A stretch of 64,000 nucleotides of DNA, from the NCBI RefSeq assembly GCF_000187995.2, contig NZ_AEUW02000001.1, positions 186,001 through 250,000 on the forward strand, read 5' to 3'. How positions within the stretch are numbered: the stretch's first letter is position 1; every line of letters begins with the position of its first letter. The notes under the pieces were generated by a model. That model searched no databases. It saw only the letters and a program-made list of their open reading frames with translations, and was not told the DNA's origin. The stretch is from Streptococcus macacae NCTC 11558. Lineage in GTDB: Bacteria > Bacillota > Bacilli > Lactobacillales > Streptococcaceae. Positions 30,101-37,761 of the stretch are shown piece by piece. The position numbers and the translations under genes are program-made.

Positions 30101-30646
30101 AAAGGGCAAGCAGTGCAGGGTGTAACTAGTCATATTTATCAAAGCCTTTCCCAAGCACCCGCAGAAGTCCAGAACTTTTTAAGGGCTGCAGGAATTAGCC
30201 CTAAAGGGGCTTTCCAGGTCTTTATTCCTAAAGATATGGAAACTTTTTATCAAACTTATGTGCTAACTGGAAATTCTATTACCATCATTGATCCCATGAC
30301 AGTCAAGATGGAAATGGGGCAAACAGGAGGACAATTTGAAAACAGGGCTTATCAGATCGACTTTGGCAATGGCTATGCGACAGATGTTGTCGTTAATAAT
30401 GTGCCTAAGCCAGATCCTAAGCAGCCGAATCCTTCAGATCCCAAACAAGTAAAACCAAAGAACCCTCTTCCAACTTCAGCTGTTTCGCACAATAAGACTG
30501 CTTATAGACCTATACAAGCATCAGTTTCCACGCCTAGTCTTCCAAAGACCGGAGAAAAAGACAATCTGATCTTGACTGTAGCGGGTGTTGTCACAATGGT
30601 GACTGCTGGATTTGGTTTTATTAGACTGACGAAAAAAGAAAACTAA
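27185..30646 (+). CDS. antigen I/II-type LPxTG surface adhesin, short form
   Basis: A 1153-residue wall-anchored protein. Order: signal peptide (1 to about 31, ending SVFADE); a helical alanine-rich stalk (about 142-370) made of heptad-based 14- and 21-residue units around YDQDLAAY; a GbpC/V-type glucan-lectin head (about 380-635, WGISGDALDKYNLLMSWRS ... KVVYTYTL); nine 9-residue proline repeats of VAPTAPTEP type (about 636-715); C-terminal domains C1 (from YEQPPVKKTVMN) and C2 (from IKHNTNKDGLIIDG to NNVPKPDP); then LPKTG at 1119 and a membrane tail. Compared with SpaP of S. mutans the third C domain is absent and the stalk repeat is different. It should bind salivary agglutinin or glucan. 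ATG 27185 follows GGGAG. Confidence 0.92.
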   Translation: MERKKLIALGLTGGAFTLASISGASVFADETANAATNLTEAQPAPTAQAADGLAKAGQVDGGISVETDKTALADSVKAAQDAGVTVVKEADTDAGKTTSANETAQKQEEIAKDYQAQAETIKKATDDYTAAKAKHEETVKNNQADYDKKKSAYDAAKAQYDKDKAQYDQDLTAYHKDKAQYDQDLAAYNRAKTQYDQDIITYKAAKAKYDQDLAVYKTAKAKYDQDLAVYKTAKAKYDQDLAAYTIAKNKYDQDLAAYTIAKNKYDQDLAAYNRAKAQYDKDKAQYDQDLAAYNTAKAQYDKDKAQYDQDLAAYNRAKAQYDQDKAQYDQDLAAYNMAKAQYDQELIAYEAAKSKYDQDLIAYEKALKEAQAKRNEDGYLVKPAAQTLLYKTEPNAVLTLDPSAKAYSKDELNRAVQSWGISGDALDKYNLLMSWRSNDTKVLLKKDVPLKVTYTNLQNSTFEGKKISKVVYTYTLKETPVNAGELPAFLVKDPTETIWFPDFNGQVRINLAAQFYDEDGQLLDVTDSLVSFASLNSTTNSSEFVTNFNGEYIQISGSSITPHADGSARADGSNENKADGSRFSQDEWDGSNSPNKWYGAIVGQAKGNEVSFDIGSNNRGLVWFAFDSDIKAVGVPLKPVAPTAPTEPVAPTAPTEPVAPTAPTEPVAPTAPTEPEAPTAPTEPVAPTAPTEPEAPTAPTEPVAPTAPTEPVAPTAPTEPVAPIEPLAPERAVDPEPPVAPTVHYHYSVLYEQPPVKKTVMNTDGADLDKALVNKGSVVTFTLTADSLPAHRQLTKQFQIRDSLPSGYQLDLTATKEANKGFDVAYNSVSHTVIFTAGDQILAQLNADLSSSVTPAAPVLIGIVTNDRAVYVNNFHLNVNNTYSIYSQPVRVSTPQDPVKPIKHNTNKDGLIIDGQTVTAGSVNYYRLLWDLDQYKGIKASKDEIAKGFYYVDDFPEEALTVNEKDIRLIDSKGQAVQGVTSHIYQSLSQAPAEVQNFLRAAGISPKGAFQVFIPKDMETFYQTYVLTGNSITIIDPMTVKMEMGQTGGQFENRAYQIDFGNGYATDVVVNNVPKPDPKQPNPSDPKQVKPKNPLPTSAVSHNKTAYRPIQASVSTPSLPKTGEKDNLILTVAGVVTMVTAGFGFIRLTKKEN
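27607..28290 (+). repeat. heptad-based stalk repeats within the adhesin gene
   Basis: About fifteen near-identical 42- or 63-base units encode YDQDLAAYxxAKAx or the longer form with YDKDKAQ. Spacing in multiples of seven residues predicts a long coiled helix. High nucleotide similarity makes length variation by recombination likely. Confidence 0.8.
29094..29352 (+). repeat. 27-base proline-rich repeats within the adhesin gene
   Basis: Nine units encode VAPTAPTEP or EAPTAPTEP, then a degenerate VAPIEP. They form the polyproline segment that pairs with the helical stalk in antigen I/II proteins. Confidence 0.85.
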
Positions 30647-30726
30647 CCCTTAATGAAAAGTAAACTTAAAAAGCCTGTTTTGAGCAAGCAGTGACTTTAG
30701 AAGTTTACTTTTTTTATGCTATACTT

Positions 30727-30828
30727 TATACTCAATGAAACTTAAAAAGCATACGAGGAAGCTAGCCACACTTGGCCTACGGCAAGGTGACGCTGACCTA
30801 GTCTTTCAGAGATTTTTGAAGCGTATTA
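30727..30828 (+). repeat. RUP-like element, copy A
   Basis: Begins TATACTCAATGAAACTTAAA, has ACGGCAAGGTGACGCTGACC in the middle and ends TTTTTGAAGCGTAT. The ends are inverted (ATAC...GTAT). It resembles, from memory, the roughly 107-base pneumococcal RUP elements mobilised by IS630-type transposases. The 30647-30982 gap otherwise holds a hairpin ending in TTTTTTTATG (30668-30717). Confidence 0.6.
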
Positions 30829-30982
30829 GCATGAAAATGCTGGCATTGTAAGGGTATAAATGCTTTGTAAAATAATGGATTCATTATTATATGAGAAATC
30901 AAAAAGAAGAGGTATTAAAGTCAGTAGGAAAGCATTTTATGTGATATAATAAAAGCAGTATTAATTTTGAAAGAAGAAGTCC

Positions 30983-31477
30983 ATGTACATTGAAATGATT
31001 GACGAAACAGCTACTGTTTCTGAAGAAATGAAAAAACAGACTTTAGAGATTTTAAATTTTGCTGCCCAAAAGATTCATAAGGATGACAAAGAGATGGCCA
31101 TCACTTTTGTGACTAATGAACGCAGCCATGAGCTCAATCTGAAATATCGCAACACTGATCGCCCCACTGATGTGATCAGTCTGGAGTATAAGCCAGAAGT
31201 TTCTCTTTCTTTTGATGAGCAAGAGTTAGAAGATGAGCCAGAATTAGCTGAGGTGTTAGCCGAGTTTGACAGTTATATCGGTGAACTTTTTATTTCTGTT
31301 GATAAGGCAAGGGAGCAGGCAAAAGAATACGGTCACAGCTTTGAGCGGGAAATGGGATTTCTTGCTGTTCATGGTTTCTTGCATATTAATGGTTATGACC
31401 ATTACAGCCCTGAAGAAGCAAAGGAAATGTTTAGCCTACAGGAAGAGATATTGAGAGCATATGGACTTAAGAGATAA
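30983..31477 (+). CDS. ybeY: endoribonuclease YbeY (rRNA maturation)
   Basis: A 164-residue zinc metalloenzyme for rRNA 3' processing and ribosome quality control. The zinc motif H-G-x-L-H-x-x-G-Y-D-H is present as [12 protein letters not shown] (about residues 132-143), and the [11 protein letters not shown] block is typical. GAAGAAG precedes ATG 30983. Its 3' end overlaps dgkA by 17 bases, the standard ybeY-dgkA-era order. Confidence 0.95.
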   Translation: MYIEMIDETATVSEEMKKQTLEILNFAAQKIHKDDKEMAITFVTNERSHELNLKYRNTDRPTDVISLEYKPEVSLSFDEQELEDEPELAEVLAEFDSYIGELFISVDKAREQAKEYGHSFEREMGFLAVHGFLHINGYDHYSPEEAKEMFSLQEEILRAYGLKR

Positions 31478-31868
31478 TAGACAAAGCCCTAAAAAATGGA
31501 AAAACCGGACACTGACAGCTAGCTTAGAATTTGCCTTGACAGGGATTATAACGGCCTTTAAAGAAGAGCGCAATATGAAAAAACATGCGGTATCAGCTTT
31601 TTTGGCTGTTTTAGCAGGTTTGATTTTTAAAGTATCGATGATTGAGTGGCTTTTTCTTTTGCTGAGTATTTTCTTAGTTGTCACGTTTGAAATTATTAAT
31701 TCTGCTATTGAAAATGTCGTTGACTTAGCCAGTGACTATCACTTTTCAATGCTGGCGAAAAATGCTAAGGATATGGCTGCTGGAGCGGTTTTAATGATTT
31801 CAGGTTTTGCAGCTTTAACGGGTTTCATTATTTTTGTGCCAAAGATATGGCAGTTGCTTTTTCATTAG
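31461..31868 (+). CDS. dgkA: undecaprenol/diacylglycerol kinase
   Basis: A 135-residue integral membrane kinase with three helices. The signature [15 protein letters not shown] is at about residues 75-90, and an amphipathic N-terminus ends in [18 protein letters not shown]. In Gram-positives DgkA phosphorylates undecaprenol for wall precursor recycling; in S. mutans it is linked to acid tolerance. Start ATG 31461 lies inside ybeY with GAGAG upstream, so translation is coupled. Confidence 0.93.
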   Translation: MDLRDNRQSPKKWKNRTLTASLEFALTGIITAFKEERNMKKHAVSAFLAVLAGLIFKVSMIEWLFLLLSIFLVVTFEIINSAIENVVDLASDYHFSMLAKNAKDMAAGAVLMISGFAALTGFIIFVPKIWQLLFH

Positions 31869-31883
31869 TATATAGGAGGTTTT

Positions 31884-32783
31884 ATGTCATTTAAATCAGG
31901 ATTTGTTGCTATTTTAGGACGTCCAAATGTTGGGAAGTCTACTTTTTTAAATCATGTTATGGGCCAAAAAATAGCCATCATGAGCGATAAGGTACAGACG
32001 ACGCGCAATAAAATTATGGGGATTTACACGACAGACCAGGAGCAGATTGTCTTTATTGATACACCGGGAATTCATAAGCCAAAGACTGCTTTGGGTGATT
32101 TTATGGTAGAGTCTGCCTATAGTACTTTGCGTGAGGTGGATACGGTCCTCTTTATGATATCTGCTGATGAAGCTCGTGGTAAGGGAGATGACATGATCAT
32201 GGAGCGCTTAAAAGCAGCTAAGGTTCCTGTCATCTTGGTGGTTAATAAGATTGACAAGGTGCATCCTGATCAGCTGCTGAGTCAGATTGATGATTACCGC
32301 AAGCAGATGGACTTTAAGGAAGTTGTGCCGATTTCTGCTCTTCAAGGCAATAATGTTTCGCATCTGGTTGATATTTTAAGTGAAAATTTAGAGGAAGGCT
32401 TCCAGTACTTCCCAGCTGACCAGATTACCGACCACCCTGAGCGTTTTTTGGTTTCTGAGATGATTCGGGAAAAGGTTTTATTGCTGACACGTGAAGAAAT
32501 TCCGCATTCGGTGGCAGTGGTTATTGACAGTATGAAGCGGGATGAGGAGACTGACAAGATTCATATCCGCGCTACCATTATGGTGGAAAGAGACAGTCAA
32601 AAGGGCATTATCATTGGCAAAGGCGGCTCTATGCTCAAGAAAATTGGCTCCATGGCTAGGCGGGATATTGAACTCATGCTAGGTGATAAGGTCTTTCTTG
32701 AAACTTGGGTTAAAGTCAAGAAAAACTGGCGGGACAAAAAGCTGGACTTGGCAGATTTTGGATATAACAAAAAGGAATATTAG
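31884..32783 (+). CDS. era: GTPase Era
   Basis: Ribosome assembly GTPase binding the 3' end of 16S rRNA. G1 [13 protein letters not shown] (residues 11-23), G3 DTPGIHKP, G4 NKIDK, then a C-terminal KH domain ([14 protein letters not shown] near residue 240). The 299-residue length is standard. AGGAGG precedes ATG 31884. A terminator follows at 32920. Confidence 0.97.
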   Translation: MSFKSGFVAILGRPNVGKSTFLNHVMGQKIAIMSDKVQTTRNKIMGIYTTDQEQIVFIDTPGIHKPKTALGDFMVESAYSTLREVDTVLFMISADEARGKGDDMIMERLKAAKVPVILVVNKIDKVHPDQLLSQIDDYRKQMDFKEVVPISALQGNNVSHLVDILSENLEEGFQYFPADQITDHPERFLVSEMIREKVLLLTREEIPHSVAVVIDSMKRDEETDKIHIRATIMVERDSQKGIIIGKGGSMLKKIGSMARRDIELMLGDKVFLETWVKVKKNWRDKKLDLADFGYNKKEY

Positions 32784-32799
32784 AGACTAGAGAGAAACT

Positions 32800-32895
32800 C
32801 CAGTAGCTGCTGATTTTGAAACAGATAAGAAATTGAATACTAAAGAGTATGTCAGCCAAACTCTGCCTCATGCTGAAAGAAAATTTTACAAATAG
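32800..32895 (+). pseudogene. possible 3' gene remnant between era and the DinB-like gene
   Basis: An open stretch reads PVAADFETDKKLNTKEYVSQ, then TLPHAERKFYK and TAG, with coding-like composition but no start codon or ribosome site. I do not recognise it. It may be the tail of a lost gene or chance. Confidence 0.2.
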
Positions 32896-32919
32896 CTTTG
32901 TCATGGGGCATTCATACTA

Positions 32920-32950
32920 AAAAGCTGAGTTATAAGCTCAGCTTTCTTTG
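32920..32950 (+). terminator. terminator after era
   Basis: AAAGCTGAG and CTCAGCTTT arms with loop TTATAAG-like centre, then T-rich bases. Confidence 0.8.
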
Positions 32951-32968
32951 ACAGAAGGAGGACTTGTG

Positions 32969-33493
32969 ATGACTTATTTAGAAATGCTGATAGATAGCCT
33001 CAATCGTGCGCGGGAACGTTTCTTGCGGATGCTGGATGGTGTGACTGTGGAAGAAGCTAATGCTTTTCCGCAAGCGGATAAAGCCCCGCAAATCAAATCG
33101 TTAACTTGGCTGACTTGGCATACAGCGCGTGAGTTGGATTTGCAGATTGCTGCGCTAGCAGAAACGGAGTCTGTATGGAAGCGTCAAGATTTTGCCTTGC
33201 GGTTTCCTTTTAAGTTAGCTGATCAAGAAGATGGATGGAATCATACTTTAGAGCAAGCTCAAAAGATTGTCACTAAAGATTTGGATAGCTTGACAGACTA
33301 TCTCAATGCGGCCTCAAGCTTTGTGATTGATTATCTTCACTCACTTAATGAGGCAAATTTAGATGAGATTGTAGATGACTCTTGGACACCAGCTGTGACA
33401 CGCGGCGTACGCTTAGTATCTATCATTGATGATGCTGCTATGCATTCGGGTCAAGCCGTTTATGCACGCCGCTTGCTGGGATTGAAGGATTAG
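32969..33493 (+). CDS. DinB-like four-helix protein
   Basis: A 174-residue protein of the DinB/YfiT-like putative metalloenzyme superfamily. Potential metal-binding histidines occur at the canonical places: TWLTWHTARELDLQIA near residue 49 and DDAAMHSGQAVYARR near residue 158. The family includes thiol-dependent transferases and many uncharacterised proteins. AAGGAGG precedes ATG 32969; the frame extends seven codons further through the ribosome site. No partner genes indicate a substrate. Confidence 0.8.
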   Translation: MTYLEMLIDSLNRARERFLRMLDGVTVEEANAFPQADKAPQIKSLTWLTWHTARELDLQIAALAETESVWKRQDFALRFPFKLADQEDGWNHTLEQAQKIVTKDLDSLTDYLNAASSFVIDYLHSLNEANLDEIVDDSWTPAVTRGVRLVSIIDDAAMHSGQAVYARRLLGLKD

Positions 33494-33537
33494 TTTTTTT
33501 GAGAATGATAGAAGCTGTAAAAGAATAAGGAGTAAAG

Positions 33538-34359
33538 ATGCCAGAATTACCAGAAGTTGAAACGGTTAGGCGCGGCTTGGAGCGTTTAATTGCCGGCAAA
33601 AAAATTGAATCGGCAGATGTGCGTGTGCCTAAGATGGTTAAAACAGGTGCAGAAGATTTTCAGCTGGATATTTTGGGTCAGACTTTTGAGAGTATTGGCC
33701 GCCGCGGCAAATACCTCATTTTTGATTTGGGGAGGCAGGTTTTGATTTCCCATCTGCGTATGGAAGGTAAATACCTACTTTTTAAAGATGAGCCACCTGT
33801 CAATAAGCATTTTCATCTTTTCTTTGGTTTGGATGATGGTTCTACTTTAGTTTATCAAGATGTACGTAAATTTGGGACGTTTGAATTGCTGGAAAAATCA
33901 CAGCTTGAGGATTATTTTACCCAGAAAAAGATTGGACCTGAACCAAATGAAAGGGACTTTAAATTAAAGCCTTTTGAAAAAGGACTGGCAAAATCGCATA
34001 AGGCCATCAAAACGATTCTCTTGGACCAGCATTTGGTGGCTGGTCTTGGCAATATCTATGTGGATGAAGTGCTCTGGGCGGCAAAAATTCATCCGGAACG
34101 GCTGTCCAATCAATTGAAAAAATCAGAAATCAAACGAATTCACGATGAAACCATTGACATTTTACAGTTAGCTATCAAAAAAGGCGGTTCAACCATTCGT
34201 ACTTACCGCAATGCTCTTGGTGAGGACGGAACCATGCAGAATTTCTTACAAGTTTATGCAAAGACAGATGAACCTTGTGCCCGTTGTGCCACACCGATTG
34301 AGAAAATTAAAGTAGGAGGAAGAGGGACGCATTTCTGCCCGTCCTGCCAAAAACGATGA
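33538..34359 (+). CDS. mutM: formamidopyrimidine-DNA glycosylase
   Basis: Removes 8-oxoguanine and Fapy lesions. Starts [14 protein letters not shown] with the catalytic Pro and Glu at positions 2-3 of the mature protein, has the H2TH region [17 protein letters not shown], and ends in a zinc finger [24 protein letters not shown]. The 273-residue length is normal. AAGGAG precedes the start. The coaE start overlaps its stop. Confidence 0.96.
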   Translation: MPELPEVETVRRGLERLIAGKKIESADVRVPKMVKTGAEDFQLDILGQTFESIGRRGKYLIFDLGRQVLISHLRMEGKYLLFKDEPPVNKHFHLFFGLDDGSTLVYQDVRKFGTFELLEKSQLEDYFTQKKIGPEPNERDFKLKPFEKGLAKSHKAIKTILLDQHLVAGLGNIYVDEVLWAAKIHPERLSNQLKKSEIKRIHDETIDILQLAIKKGGSTIRTYRNALGEDGTMQNFLQVYAKTDEPCARCATPIEKIKVGGRGTHFCPSCQKR

Positions 34360-34949
34360 CAAAGATTATTGGACTTACAGGCGGTATTGCTTCTGGCAAA
34401 TCAACAGTCACAAATTATCTCAGGCAAAAGGGCTATCAGGTCATTGATGCGGATCAGGTGGTTCATGACTTACAGGCTAAAGGCGGTAAACTCTATCAAG
34501 CATTGGTCAGCTGGCTAGGGTCTGCTATCTTGAACGAAGCTGGCGAGCTTGATCGTCCTAAACTGTCTCAGCTCATTTTTTCCAGCCAAGAGTATTTAGC
34601 GAAATCTTCCCAGCTGCAAAATGCTATTATTCGGCAAGAACTAGCCGATCGACGCGGGCAGCTGGCTAAGACTGAAGAGATTTTCTTTATGGATATTCCG
34701 CTCTTATTTGAGCAGGATTATGCAGACTGGTTTGACGAGGTTTGGCTGGTTTATGTGAATCCAGAGACACAGGTAGAACGGCTGAAACAGCGCAATGGCT
34801 ATTCACAAGAAGAAGCCAAGCAGCGCCTTGCCAGTCAGATGTCTTTGAGCCAAAAGTGTCAGCTGGCAGACAAAGTCATTGACAATAGCGGAGACCTCAA
34901 GCAGCTGCAGGCGCAGATTGAGCAGCAGCTGAAAGGATTAGAAGGCTAG
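34356..34949 (+). CDS. coaE: dephospho-CoA kinase
   Basis: Last step of coenzyme A synthesis. P-loop [13 protein letters not shown] at residues 6-18, [11 protein letters not shown], and the lid region with [15 protein letters not shown]. The 197-residue length is standard. ATG overlaps the mutM stop (ATGA), the usual mutM-coaE pair. Confidence 0.95.
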   Translation: MTKIIGLTGGIASGKSTVTNYLRQKGYQVIDADQVVHDLQAKGGKLYQALVSWLGSAILNEAGELDRPKLSQLIFSSQEYLAKSSQLQNAIIRQELADRRGQLAKTEEIFFMDIPLLFEQDYADWFDEVWLVYVNPETQVERLKQRNGYSQEEAKQRLASQMSLSQKCQLADKVIDNSGDLKQLQAQIEQQLKGLEG

Positions 34950-35053
34950 ACTATGCGAACAGCTAATTTAATGACAGCTATGCTTTGGCCAATCGTGATA
35001 ATTGAAGTGAGATAAAAAAGAAAAATTATAAGAGAAAGGAAGAGGAAGACAAA

Positions 35054-35539
35054 ATGACTATTAGCATCAAATCTTACCAGTCTCACTATAAAGAGGCAAT
35101 CCTGTCCCTGTCAATTGAAAGCTGGGCAGCGGTTTTTCCAAAAATGCGCTCTGCTGTTCCAGATTTTGTCTATGACAATTTTTATCCCCAAGGCTGGGAA
35201 TCCCGCCAAACAGCAGATTTGTCGCAGGTCTTGGATGGAAAAAGCAATCAGATCCTGCTGGCCTTTTCAGATGATGAATTAGCAGGCTGGATTGCTTATC
35301 ACATACATCCAGAGGATAAGATGGGCGAAATTTATGTTTTAGCCGTTGCACCAAAACATCAAGGCAAGGGTGTCGCCACAAAATTGATGGAAGATGCCTG
35401 TCAGAAAATTACTCAAGCCGGCATGAAGATGGTCATGGTGGAAACCGGCGGCGATCCTGGACACTTGCCCGCCCGCAAAACCTATGAGGCTTTTGGTTTT
35501 AAAACCTGGCCGGTCGCACGGTATTTTAAAAAACTGTGA
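35054..35539 (+). CDS. GNAT family N-acetyltransferase
   Basis: A 161-residue GNAT fold. The acetyl-CoA binding motif A is IYVLAVAPKHQGKGVATKLME (R/Q-x-x-G-x-G/A as QGKGVA), preceded by GWIAYHIHPEDKMGE and followed by the beta-bulge MVMVETGGDPGHLPARKTYEAFGF. The substrate cannot be deduced. Ribosome site AAAGGAAGAGG. It stands between coaE and a decayed region, ending in a terminator. Confidence 0.85.
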   Translation: MTISIKSYQSHYKEAILSLSIESWAAVFPKMRSAVPDFVYDNFYPQGWESRQTADLSQVLDGKSNQILLAFSDDELAGWIAYHIHPEDKMGEIYVLAVAPKHQGKGVATKLMEDACQKITQAGMKMVMVETGGDPGHLPARKTYEAFGFKTWPVARYFKKL

Positions 35540-35545
35540 AATGAA

Positions 35546-35577
35546 AAGAGCGCCATTCAAAAAGAAGGGCGCTTTGT
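35546..35577 (+). terminator. terminator after the GNAT gene
   Basis: AAGAGCGCC and GGGCGCTTT arms. Confidence 0.8.
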
Positions 35578-35657
35578 TATGCGGCTTTTAGTTAAGCAGG
35601 GCTGTCAGGGTGATTGCTCAACTAAATAGAGCCTGTTTAAGCAGCAGTCCATTGGTG

Positions 35658-35960
35658 CTAAAGCACCTCATGAACAGTGCAGAGGGAAATTTCAGGCTGA
35701 CTAAAGTCAACAGAAATTCTCCCAACTGCTGCGTCTTGCAATAGCTCAGAAAAATCAAACCAGATCAAGGACTTTTGTACGTAATCTTCACGATTGCACT
35801 CTTTTTCTGTGAGTGAGTGCGCAGCAATTATGGCTGTCTGTCCCAATCTCAGATAGACGGTCGGCCATGATTTTTTGCTATATTTGAGAAATGAGAGAGG
35901 TGAGGCTGTTATAGTCTTAAAACGCTGAATTATTCTATGCAGGAAATTTTTGATAACAAA
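35658..35960 (-). pseudogene. decayed coding remnant, family unknown
   Basis: On the minus strand a frame of about 100 codons is open without a start: FLHRIIQRFKTITASPLSFL, KYSKKSWPTVYLRLGQTAII, AAHSLTEKECNREDY, then WFDFSELLQDAAVGRISVDF and stop at 35658. A TTG inside gives 62 residues. Composition looks protein-like and no competing gene is on the other strand in 35578-36050. I do not recognise the family. It may be the C-terminal part of a lost gene. Confidence 0.3.
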
Positions 35961-36050
35961 AAGTCAGTATCTTATTTCTCATTTTCTCATCATAGGCTGA
36001 CTTATGGTCTGATATTATGCTATAATAATCAAAGTTAAACAGGAAAGAAG

Positions 36051-37278
36051 ATGAAGACCTATATCTGAGCAGCCTATTTCAGAGATTAATTGGAAGCAGA
36101 ATTTACGTGTCGCTTGGCTTGGTAATTTTTTTACGGGAGCCAGTTTTTCGCTGGTCATGCCGTTTATGGCACTCTATATTGAAGACCTGGGCGAATCAGG
36201 TTCCTTGGTTGAGTGGTATGCGGGTTTGGCGGTTGCTATCTCAGCTTTGGCTTCGGCTTTGGTTTCCCCTATTTGGGGCCGCTTAGCCGATAGGTACGGC
36301 CGAAAACCAATGATGGTCAGAGCAAGCCTTGTCATGACCTTTACAATGGGAGGAATAGCCTTTGTTCCCAATGTGTATTGGCTATTATTTCTAAGGCTGA
36401 TGAATGGCTTGTTTTCTGGCTATGTGCCTAATGCAACAGCGCTGATCGCTAGTCAGGTACCAAGGAATAAATCAGGCTATGCTCTTGGAACTTTAGCGAC
36501 TGGCTTGACAGCAGGTACCTTGATAGGGCCGCTTTTAGGAGGCAGTTTAGCGCAATGGCTGGGCATGCGTCAGGTCTTTGTTTTTGTCGGCTTTATTTTA
36601 TTGATTTGCTGCCTCATGACCATTTTTATGATTCGAGAGGATTTTGAACCGGTTGAAAAGGCTGATATGGTTTCGACTCGGACGCTGCTTAGAGAGATAC
36701 CTCATAAATCTATTTTAGCAGGTCTTTTTGTGACCAGCTTGATTATTCAGATTTCAGCTCAATCCATCGCTCCGATTTTGTCTCTTTACATTCGTCATCT
36801 GGGTGAGAGGGAAAATATCCTCTTTGTGTCAGGGCTTATTGTGTCTGCTATGGGGATTTCCAGTATGCTATCCAGTCCTCATTTGGGTCGGCTGGGTGAT
36901 GCCATAGGCAACCACCGTCTTTTAGTTCTGGCTCTTTTTTACAGCTTCATTATGTATCTGCTCTGCGGATTTGCACAGACTCCTCTGCAGCTTGGTAGTT
37001 TGCGCTTTCTTTATGGTTTTGGTGTCGGTGCTCTTATGCCGAGTGTCAATTCTCTTTTGACAAAGCTGACGCCTAAGGAAGGGATTAGCCGAATTTTTAG
37101 TTTTAATCAAAGTTTCAGCTATTTTGGACAGGTTGCAGGGCCTTTTGTTGGCTCTGCTGTAGCAACTGGGTTGGGCTATCGCTGGACCTTTTTTGTGACC
37201 GCAGGCATCGTCTTTATCAATTTTACCTGGTCAGTTATTATCTTTAGAAAATACTTAGGAGCAAAAGAAATCACGTGA
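36051..37278 (+). pseudogene. pmrA: PmrA-type multidrug MFS efflux transporter, frameshifted at the start
   Basis: Twelve-helix major facilitator. The MFS loop 2-3 signature is GRLADRYGRKPMM. Homology starts well before ATG 36157: SEINWKQNLRVAWLGNFFTG is encoded from 36079 in the same frame, matching the pneumococcal PmrA start as I recall it. That frame has no usable start codon. ATG 36051, preceded by AGGAAAG, is one base out of frame and stops after MKTYI; removal of one base in the TATAT stretch (36060-36065) would join them. Starting at 36157 would cost most of helix 1. So the gene is probably inactive, unless the indel is a sequencing error. Confidence 0.7.
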
Positions 37279-37421
37279 GAGTAAAAATTAACCTCAAATG
37301 CAGCCAATGCGGCTCTATCAATTATCTGACCAGCAAGAATCAGAAAAACCATCCTGAAAAAATACAGGTACTTAAATATTGCCCTAAGGAGAGAAAAGTC
37401 ACCTTGCATGTTGAATCTTAA
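37275..37421 (+). CDS. rpmG: 50S ribosomal protein L33 (GTG start)
   Basis: A 48-residue basic protein reading [20 protein letters not shown], then [20 protein letters not shown] and KVTLHVES. The CxxC at residues 9-12 and the later KYCP fit the zinc-type L33. The GTG overlaps the pmrA stop; no ATG is available. secG follows 48 bases on, as in other streptococci. Confidence 0.85.
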   Translation: MRVKINLKCSQCGSINYLTSKNQKNHPEKIQVLKYCPKERKVTLHVES

Positions 37422-37469
37422 TATGAAATATGTTAGAATGGCTAAGACAATAGTGGAGGAAGTAAGGAA

Positions 37470-37706
37470 ATGTATAACTTTTTAGTGACGATATTACTCG
37501 TTTTGTCAGGTATTTTGGTTATTGCTATTTTTATGCAGCCGCAAAAAAATCCTAGCAGCAATGTCTTTGATAATAGTGGTTCGGAAGCTTTGTTTGAACG
37601 TTCAAAAGCTCGAGGCTTTGAAGCCTTTATGCAGCGCTTCACAGCAATTTTAGTCTTCTTTTGGCTGGCTATTGCTTTAGCGCTTGCTGTATTATCAAGT
37701 AAATAA
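37470..37706 (+). CDS. secG: protein translocase subunit SecG
   Basis: A 78-residue protein with two membrane helices (residues 3-22 and 54-75) and the SecG middle loop MQPQKNPSSNVFDNSGSEALFERSKARGFE. It assists SecYE-SecA export. GGAGGAAG precedes ATG 37470. It sits just upstream of rnr, the common secG-rnr-smpB order. Confidence 0.93.
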   Translation: MYNFLVTILLVLSGILVIAIFMQPQKNPSSNVFDNSGSEALFERSKARGFEAFMQRFTAILVFFWLAIALALAVLSSK

Positions 37707-37761
37707 AAAGTGAGCTTGACATTGTCTGGCTTATTTTTTTTGAAAAGGTCAAGGAAAGAAA

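Noticed and set aside
37176..37409. Minus-strand 77-residue frame over the pmrA end and rpmG
   Set aside because: Shadow of rpmG and pmrA on the opposite strand.
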